Part shown: one piece after another, positions 58,515-64,000 of the stretch
Layout of the letters: the number at the start of each line of letters is the position of its first letter
Numbering within the stretch: the first letter of the stretch is position 1
Source of the DNA: Sanderia malayensis
Taxonomy: Eukaryota; Cnidaria; Scyphozoa; Semaeostomeae; Pelagiidae
Direction: 5' to 3'
DNA: 64,000 nucleotides
NCBI GenBank assembly: GCA_013076295.1
Contig: RQOL01000519.1
Coordinates: forward strand, 1,550,001 to 1,614,000
Notes under the pieces: generated by a model
The model's database searches: none
What the model was told of the DNA's origin: nothing
Seen by the model: only the letters and a program-made list of their open reading frames with translations
Translations under genes and position numbers: made by a program

Positions 58515-59126
58515 TTAACTCAAGTCTTTGAAATCTGGCAGCATTTTCGAGTCTGATATACAGTCGAATCGCAACTGCATACTTGCCAAACTCTCGATCA
58601 TGACCCTTAGATCTTGCAAGGTATCTTGAGTAGTGGCCTGTGTTCGCGATAAAACTGGAATACAACTTTGCAGTTTAGAACAAGCATCTTCATAGGTATC
58701 AAGGGTATTCTCCACAATACCACAGCGTAGATAGAAGTTATTTTCTCTCAGTCTCTTATGAAATGGAGACTTGAACTTCGGTTTCTTGTGTTCGTCTCTG
58801 TATTTCGTATCCTTGTTAGTGGCTGCGAGATCAGTTTTTAACTCGACTTGTGCACCAGCTTCGGGAAATCGAACCAGCGATGGAAATTCACGACCACTGC
58901 TGGATTGTCTCGCGTATTCAAAGGGCTCTTCCTCATCGCTTTCTGAGGCTTCGCCTGATATCACAACTCCACTGCTTCGTACTCCACCACTGTTGCCAAT
59001 TGGCTGGGATGGTGAGGGAAAATCGGTCACCATTGTGTTCTGTATGAACGACGGATAGTCGGCAACTTCTTCGTCGCTTTCAGAAGCTTCCCCTTCGAGA
59101 ATATTCGAGCCTTTTTGCTGCTCCAT
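58515..59126 (-). CDS. BLOC1S3: BLOC1S3-like subunit of the BLOC-1 complex
   Basis: BLOC-1 works in the biogenesis of lysosome-related organelles. Single exon of 203 residues, length close to the vertebrate protein (about 202), also intronless in coding sequence. The N-terminus has two copies of an acidic motif, EGEASESDEE and SGEASESDEE, corresponding to the paired GEAxETDSE motifs of vertebrate BLOC1S3. The C-terminal 90 residues are helical, ending in a conserved FDCISDSKMLPDF. The middle is low complexity. The motif match is from memory of the family and the rest is divergent. It starts 211 bp from the VPS28 ATG on the opposite strand. Confidence 0.75.
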   Translation of the reverse strand: MEQQKGSNILEGEASESDEEVADYPSFIQNTMVTDFPSPSQPIGNSGGVRSSGVVISGEASESDEEEPFEYARQSSSGREFPSLVRFPEAGAQVELKTDLAATNKDTKYRDEHKKPKFKSPFHKRLRENNFYLRCGIVENTLDTYEDACSKLQSCIPVLSRTQATTQDTLQDLRVMIESLASMQLRFDCISDSKMLPDFKDLS

Positions 59127-59337
59127 TTTGATTCAAATGCTGTTTGAATCGTTGTGATCAAATGCAGCAAACTTGCAAGAAAAGCAAAAAAAATAGAGTA
59201 GTGGATAACATGCATCGTCTTCATTTTACCATTGGACTGCATACTTTGATGCATGCTGAAAAAAATCAGCTTCACCATTACCAAAGACTTGTACACTAAC
59301 TTTTCCTGCTAGGAATTTCCTAAAAAATTCACAAAAT
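59127..59337. promoter_or_regulatory. Bidirectional promoter region of BLOC1S3 and VPS28
   Basis: Only 211 bp separate the two start codons, so both promoters and 5' UTRs must overlap or lie inside it, unless upstream non-coding exons exist. No TATA box is clear. Confidence 0.6.
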
Positions 59338-62309
59338 ATGTACTCTGGGATGCCTCCAACTGCACAGCAACCTGCTGGTGAGTTATCAGATAATTTAGCC
59401 ATTTTTATTTCATCTCGTGTGCATTAGTAGAAGATTTCTGTCAATATTCATTGAGGGGATGGTGTTTGATTCGAGTGAAGTAAACGGGAAAATGCTTCAC
59501 AAGCTCATTTGCTTATTCTTTAATATTTTTAGCTCGCAGACCGGAGCTTTACGAGGTAAGCTTCTGTAATTTTAATGAAAACAATAGCGTACCCACCGTT
59601 CTTCTGTAAGAAAGGGACAATTGTAAAAGCCTATGAAAAATAGGCCATCATCAATCGAATCGGCGTAGAGTTTATTCAACGCCCCACCCAGCCCCCCCCC
59701 CAAAACAGTGTTGTGTACACATTCTCAATCAAACCCCTGTGATCATCGGGCAAAAAAATTTTGTCAATAGTGTATAAGACTGTCTCTAGAGACAACATTG
59801 ATTGAGGGGTGAGGAGAGGGGGAGGAGTTGAGTATGAAGGACTTTTGTTGTCTATTGTACTTGTCAATGTTTTATTTATTTTGATATGATGTGCCTTGCT
59901 TTCTAGTTGTTTGTGTTGATGTAATGTTTGTATTCCCCTTCTTTTTTCTAGGAAGTGAAGCTCTATACAACAAACAGAGAGAGAGAAAAGTATGTACCAA
60001 AATGTGTTTTATTTCATGCTCTGTCATCACGTGATGTCATTAGCACGGTAATCAGTAATATGTGCATGCTTTAATGTTAGAATAGCAAGAATATATAATT
60101 TCTTTACATTATTATTTCTTTTTTTTAGATATGACAACATGGCAGAGCTATTTGCTGTCATTAACACCTTGCAATGTCTAGAAAAGGCTTACATCAAAGA
60201 TGCTGTAACACCAAAAGAGTATGCCATTACCAAATTAAACACTAAATAATTATCAAGCTATTGTTATATTCTATTCTGAAGCTCCTTTATTTACGCCATG
60301 TAAGGTAACAAAATTGTTTGCCCCACAGATACACTGCTGCTTGTTCAAAGTTACTGGTTCAATACAAGGTATGTAATGCCAAGCTATTCTTTCTCTTGTG
60401 AATTTTTTCTATTTGGGCTGCATTCCTATGACTGCCATCCATGCTGATCACTGACGTTTCATTTGTTCATAGGCTGCTTTCAAACAAGTCCAGAGCGATC
60501 GATATCCGACTGTTGAAGCATTCGTAGAAACCTACAAAGTATGAAATCTTTCATTCGTAAACTATTTTTACTGGCTTCTTTGTATCTAAAGCTTTCAATG
60601 ATCCAAGGAATTGGTTTGAGATCGAGGATATTTGTCATTTTATCTTTCCATCTTCAGTCGAGCTACTGAAATGTACTTCCCCCCACCTCTGCAACTGATC
60701 ATTGTAAACCAACAAATTTGTCCATGATCTGTGACATTTTTTTATAGCTGAACTGCCCAGCTGCTTTGGAACGGATCAGAGAAGATCGTCCAATCACAAT
60801 CAAAGACGATAAAGGCAACACAAGTAAATCTATTGCTGATATTGTAATGGTAAGTTGAGTATGCTCCTAATTTACACATCTATGCAAGATGCTACAACAG
60901 CTAGGATGGAAACTGTCTTGCAAATTATCACTACTTTGTCTATTCCCAGTTAATCAATCTGTAATTGTATTTTAAGTTTATTAATTTTGTGTGATTTTAT
61001 TCTGTAGCTGTTTATCACGATCATGGACAAGTTACGATTACAAATTCGTGCTATGGATGAGGTTCGTAGTGACCTGTAGCAATCTTATCATTTGTAGATT
61101 CTTCTTCCTTACCTTTATCTTTATGTTCGATTTCTTTATGCATTCACGTATCCTTCATCCCTATTCTTCCCCAGACAATGTTGTTTCTAAAGATCGTTTC
61201 ATGCAATCTCGTAAAAACTTGTTTTGTACCGCGATCCGGATGGTCTTTAGGAGAAAACAACATTGCTTTAGGGGGAACGATGGATGGGATTTTGCCCACA
61301 GGGAATAAAGATTTCATTTTTATCACATTTCTCAAGTGTCCCAAGGACTTTCGTCCCTAATTGTAGGCATGATTCAATGAACCTCAAAGGGCTCTGAATT
61401 CTGAGCTTCAGATGAACTTCAGATTTCCGAACATCAGTAGCATTCATTTCTTTTCATAGCTTCATTTCAACCCAACGCTGTTTATTTCTTTGATTCTGTT
61501 GAATTTCCAGATCCATCCAGACCTGAGGGATTTGATGGAAACGATGAACAGATTGAGTGTTTTACCAGAAGATTTCGAAGGGCGCGTCAAAGTTCAACAT
61601 TGGTAAGACGCAACTCAACATCTTATTATCTTGATTAATATCACCTGGTATTTTCTGGTGAAAACAAACCAGGAATCTCTTGACTTAAGACATCGAAATC
61701 TCAATATAGTAAATTCGCATACAGTAATAACCCGCATAAGAGAACCAGTGGATTAAGAGAACCCTCTAAGCTGATATTTTTTCTCAAGACAATAGAAGAA
61801 ACAATAGCCTATTGTGTTTGAGCAATGAGTTTAACGCAATATGCACATATGCGGGTGGTTACAGTATGGATCACACATTTTCTCGTATAAAGAGCTAAGC
61901 ATTTCTCTTTCACTGCTTTGTAATATCGATTCAAATCTATCAATTCTTCGTTTAACTAAATGCTGTAATGTCAACTGTTGTAGATTATTATTCAATACTA
62001 CAGTAAATCTGATTATTATTATTCAATAGATTATTATTCAATACTATCTGGCAACAAGTAGAAGACGTTACACGGGCTCGGGAAATTTATACATAAACTA
62101 ACCATAACTATATCACAAAAGAACATATTGCAAAAGCAGAACAGAATAACAGAATAGCTTGCTCAACGATGCTTATTTTTCCTTGCAGGTTAACGACGCT
62201 GGGTGACATGAGAGCCAGTGATGAACTGACAGAGGAACAAGTGCGACAAATGCTTTTCGAATTGGAACAAGCTTATAACGCTTTTAATCGCCTACTCCAA
62301 CACACATGA
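59338..62309 (+). CDS. VPS28: VPS28, ESCRT-I subunit
   Basis: ESCRT-I component sorting ubiquitinated cargo into multivesicular bodies. Ten exons: 59338-59377, 59533-59555, 59952-59989, 60129-60218, 60329-60368, 60473-60538, 60748-60849, 61008-61061, 61511-61602 and 62189-62309; 666 nt, 221 residues, the same as human. The N-terminal domain contains [53 protein letters not shown] and ITIKDDKGN. The C-terminal four-helix bundle that contacts ESCRT-II contains [37 protein letters not shown] and [20 protein letters not shown], ending NRLLQHT. All splice sites are canonical and phases agree. Confidence 0.97.
61145..61367. mobile_element. Tc1/mariner-like MITE fragment
   Basis: Right end tcaagtgtcccaaggacttt cgtccctaattg resembles the right end of 28915-29097. 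The left end is not clear. VPS28 intron 8. Confidence 0.45.
61722..61865. mobile_element. MITE family A, copy in VPS28 intron
   Basis: Left cagtaataacccgcataaga, right atatgcgggtggttacag, with the core caatagcctattgtgtttga. Flanked by TA. Confidence 0.8.
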
Positions 62310-62808
62310 TCTATTATCGTATTATTTATGAACACGAGGTGAGATGTAATTAAACTAAAGGGTGGTGGAATAAGTATCATTTTACTCCCTAAATACTCAA
62401 AATATTATCTTAATCCACTTGTAAGTTTGTAAGAGTGTGATTGAGAGTTCTTGGCTTGTGATTGTTATTTTTATGTTAGTAAATGCAGAACAAAGGTCTC
62501 TCATACGAATCAATGCATTTCATAAAGCTAGCTCCACTGTGCACTATTTGAGTGATACTACATTCTACCAGGATTCCTTTCACACTACCACCCATCTTTC
62601 CGAGTCCGAAACTCCTGTGTATTATATACAGTGCTGTCCAGGCTTTAACACTGCTTAGTCAAGGCAATTTTGTTTCGCAAACAGTTGTATTATTCCTGCT
62701 GAAATATTTTCCAGCCTACAGTCTTACTATTGAGACTAAACCTGGGCAGCTATATATAAACGTGCATGTCTGTGCTGTACTTGTATCGAGCGTAACCTGT
62801 ACCTCCGT
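62310..62808. other. Convergent 3' region of VPS28 and the membrane protein gene
   Basis: About 500 bp between two stop codons on opposite strands; should hold both 3' UTRs. Nothing else is seen. Confidence 0.5.
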
Positions 62809-64000
62809 TTAAACGTGTCCGTTGTGCAGATGTCCGTTGTGTGCGCGCCCGTTGTGTGCGTGGTCGTTGTGTGCGTGGCCGTTGTGTGCGCGACCGTTTT
62901 GTGCGCGGTCATTCAATTCCGATTCCTCTTCATATCTGTAATTATACGCCTCGTGTGAACTCGTCTGATCGCATTTGAAGAACCAAACGTAACACGGCGT
63001 GTTCTTCTTCGTTCCTCTTCGCTTCCTCATCTTCTTCTCGTCCCTCTTCCACCGGAAGATCACGAAGGCAATCAGCGGTATGATAACCAGTGCTGCTACC
63101 AACGCCATTCCCATTAGGATTTGTTCGTGAAGCCCCATTTTCTCAAAGAAGCTGCCTGCAATGCAACAGATGAATATCTATGCAATAAGCAACAACTTCC
63201 GCGATGGCTGTTAAGCAACGACGCCCCTTCTCCACCCACCCCCTTTTTAATAGGCCCTTCTTTTTTGAAGCAAGATTTTAAAAAGAGCCCCCCTCTATTA
63301 ACTATTACCTTGTTTTTGAAATTATGAACGATTATTGAATTGTAATTACTAAAACATCAATACTCCAAGTTATTTGCAACTATTTTACATCAATATTATT
63401 CATCTGAAGTTTGCCTCATTCTAATAGCCCCCCCTTTGGAGCCTCGAAATTAAGTAAGCCCTCCTCCTTGGGGTTTAACGGTGTTTTTACCACACCTCCT
63501 GCTTGGCATCGATATTGCCAGGATAATTATGCATCCATAATTGCCTGTACGTCCTAATACACTCTCTACTTACAATCATCCTTTTTGTCTGTGAAGAAGA
63601 CGCCCGTTAGTAGCTGTTGTGTTTCTGACTTCAAATAGTTTGGCTTGAATGCTACCTGCGAACGAACAGACACTCGTGTCAATATGACAGTACTTGAGGG
63701 CATTTGATCTTCTTGTATGTACCAGACATTGGTTGGGTTGCTTTGGAGAGCCTGGCGTTACTAAAGCCTTCCACAACAAAGCTTTACTAATGCTAGTGTT
63801 ATTATTATTACAACTGTCTCTATTCTACTTGGCTTTTCTGTACCATTGCTCCTCTGGTTTGTGCAATTATTAAATTCTACAGCCTCGTATGGATGTTTCT
63901 TAGTGCCAACTAATGGTGCCAACATTTCGCTTCAAAAGAACTCGAACCAATTATCTTTAATCTTACCAGAACTCGAACTTGAGGCCTGATCCCGTACGTC
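62809..64000 (-). CDS. Single-pass membrane protein, C-terminal part (family not recognised)
   Basis: Last exon 62809-63157 encodes SFFEKMGLHEQ, a membrane segment (MGMALVAALVIIPLIAFVIF), a basic stop-transfer stretch (RWKRDEKKMRKRRGTKK), then a tail rich in Ala-His-Asn-Gly repeats up to the stop. A likely upstream exon, about 63582-63660, reads VAFKPNYLKSETQQLLTGVF. A further exon at the window edge reads DVRDQASSSSSG. The juxtamembrane upstream sequence might belong to a SEA-like or mucin-like stalk, but this is a guess. Type I topology is inferred from the basic residues after the membrane segment. The gene continues beyond 64000. Confidence 0.55.
63220..63497. mobile_element. Possible MITE family C (G-tract) copy
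   Basis: cccacccccttttt and tagcccccccctttggagcc inside, with right end ctccttggggtttaacggtg. Related to 52573-52845. It lies in an intron of the membrane protein gene. Confidence 0.45.

Overview
The window is nuclear DNA of an invertebrate animal. Genes are split into many short exons with GT-AG introns of roughly 80 bp to 3.5 kb, and the set includes FAK, an FGF, DEPTOR, an astacin with TSP1 and MAM domains, PSMB3, BLOC1S3 and VPS28. A clear FGF argues for a eumetazoan. The AT-rich sequence, short introns and astacin/TSP1/MAM architecture suit a cnidarian, perhaps an anthozoan, but that is inference and no species is claimed. No operons, CRISPR arrays, rRNA or tRNA genes were seen, and no autonomous transposon.

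Layout. 1-6782 (minus): secreted astacin metalloprotease with a signal peptide, an acidic pro-region containing a tandem exon duplication, the zinc protease domain, two TSP1 domains and a MAM domain running off the left edge. 6783-10409: no gene recognised. 10410-12043 (minus): four-exon FGF. 12044-17455: no gene recognised, one MITE. 17456-22273 (minus): C8orf74 homologue; its 3.5 kb intron holds a 134-bp satellite built on telomere hexamers. 23598-39641 (plus): focal adhesion kinase in 28 exons, complete from FERM to FAT. 41932-45518 (plus): DEPTOR in eight exons. 46644-49677 (plus): N-terminal half of a MOF/KAT8-type acetyltransferase whose catalytic exons are not found. 52404-53607 (plus): RGS domain exons. 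56025-57749 (minus): PSMB3, 205 codons. 58515-59126 (minus): intronless BLOC1S3-like gene, divergent with VPS28 at 59338-62309 (plus, ten exons, 221 codons). 62809-64000 (minus): 3' end of an unrecognised single-pass membrane protein.

The neighbours do not form one pathway. The only functional echo is BLOC1S3 next to VPS28, both endosome/lysosome trafficking factors sharing a 211-bp intergenic region. The rest of the window is rich in small non-autonomous DNA elements (at least six families with visible terminal inverted repeats), intronic minisatellites and perfect palindromes.

Most worth following: (1) the telomere-hexamer satellite with repeated TGCGCA and ACGTCA motifs and a higher-order period, which would be transcribed as UUAGGG-containing RNA from the C8orf74 strand; (2) the MOF gene lacking its catalytic half; (3) a 120-bp-arm inverted repeat in a MOF intron whose loop carries a near copy of a MOF coding segment; (4) the duplicated pro-region exons of the astacin. 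Exon joins were worked out by hand from splice signals and reading phase; where total length equals the known family length (PSMB3, VPS28) they are firm.
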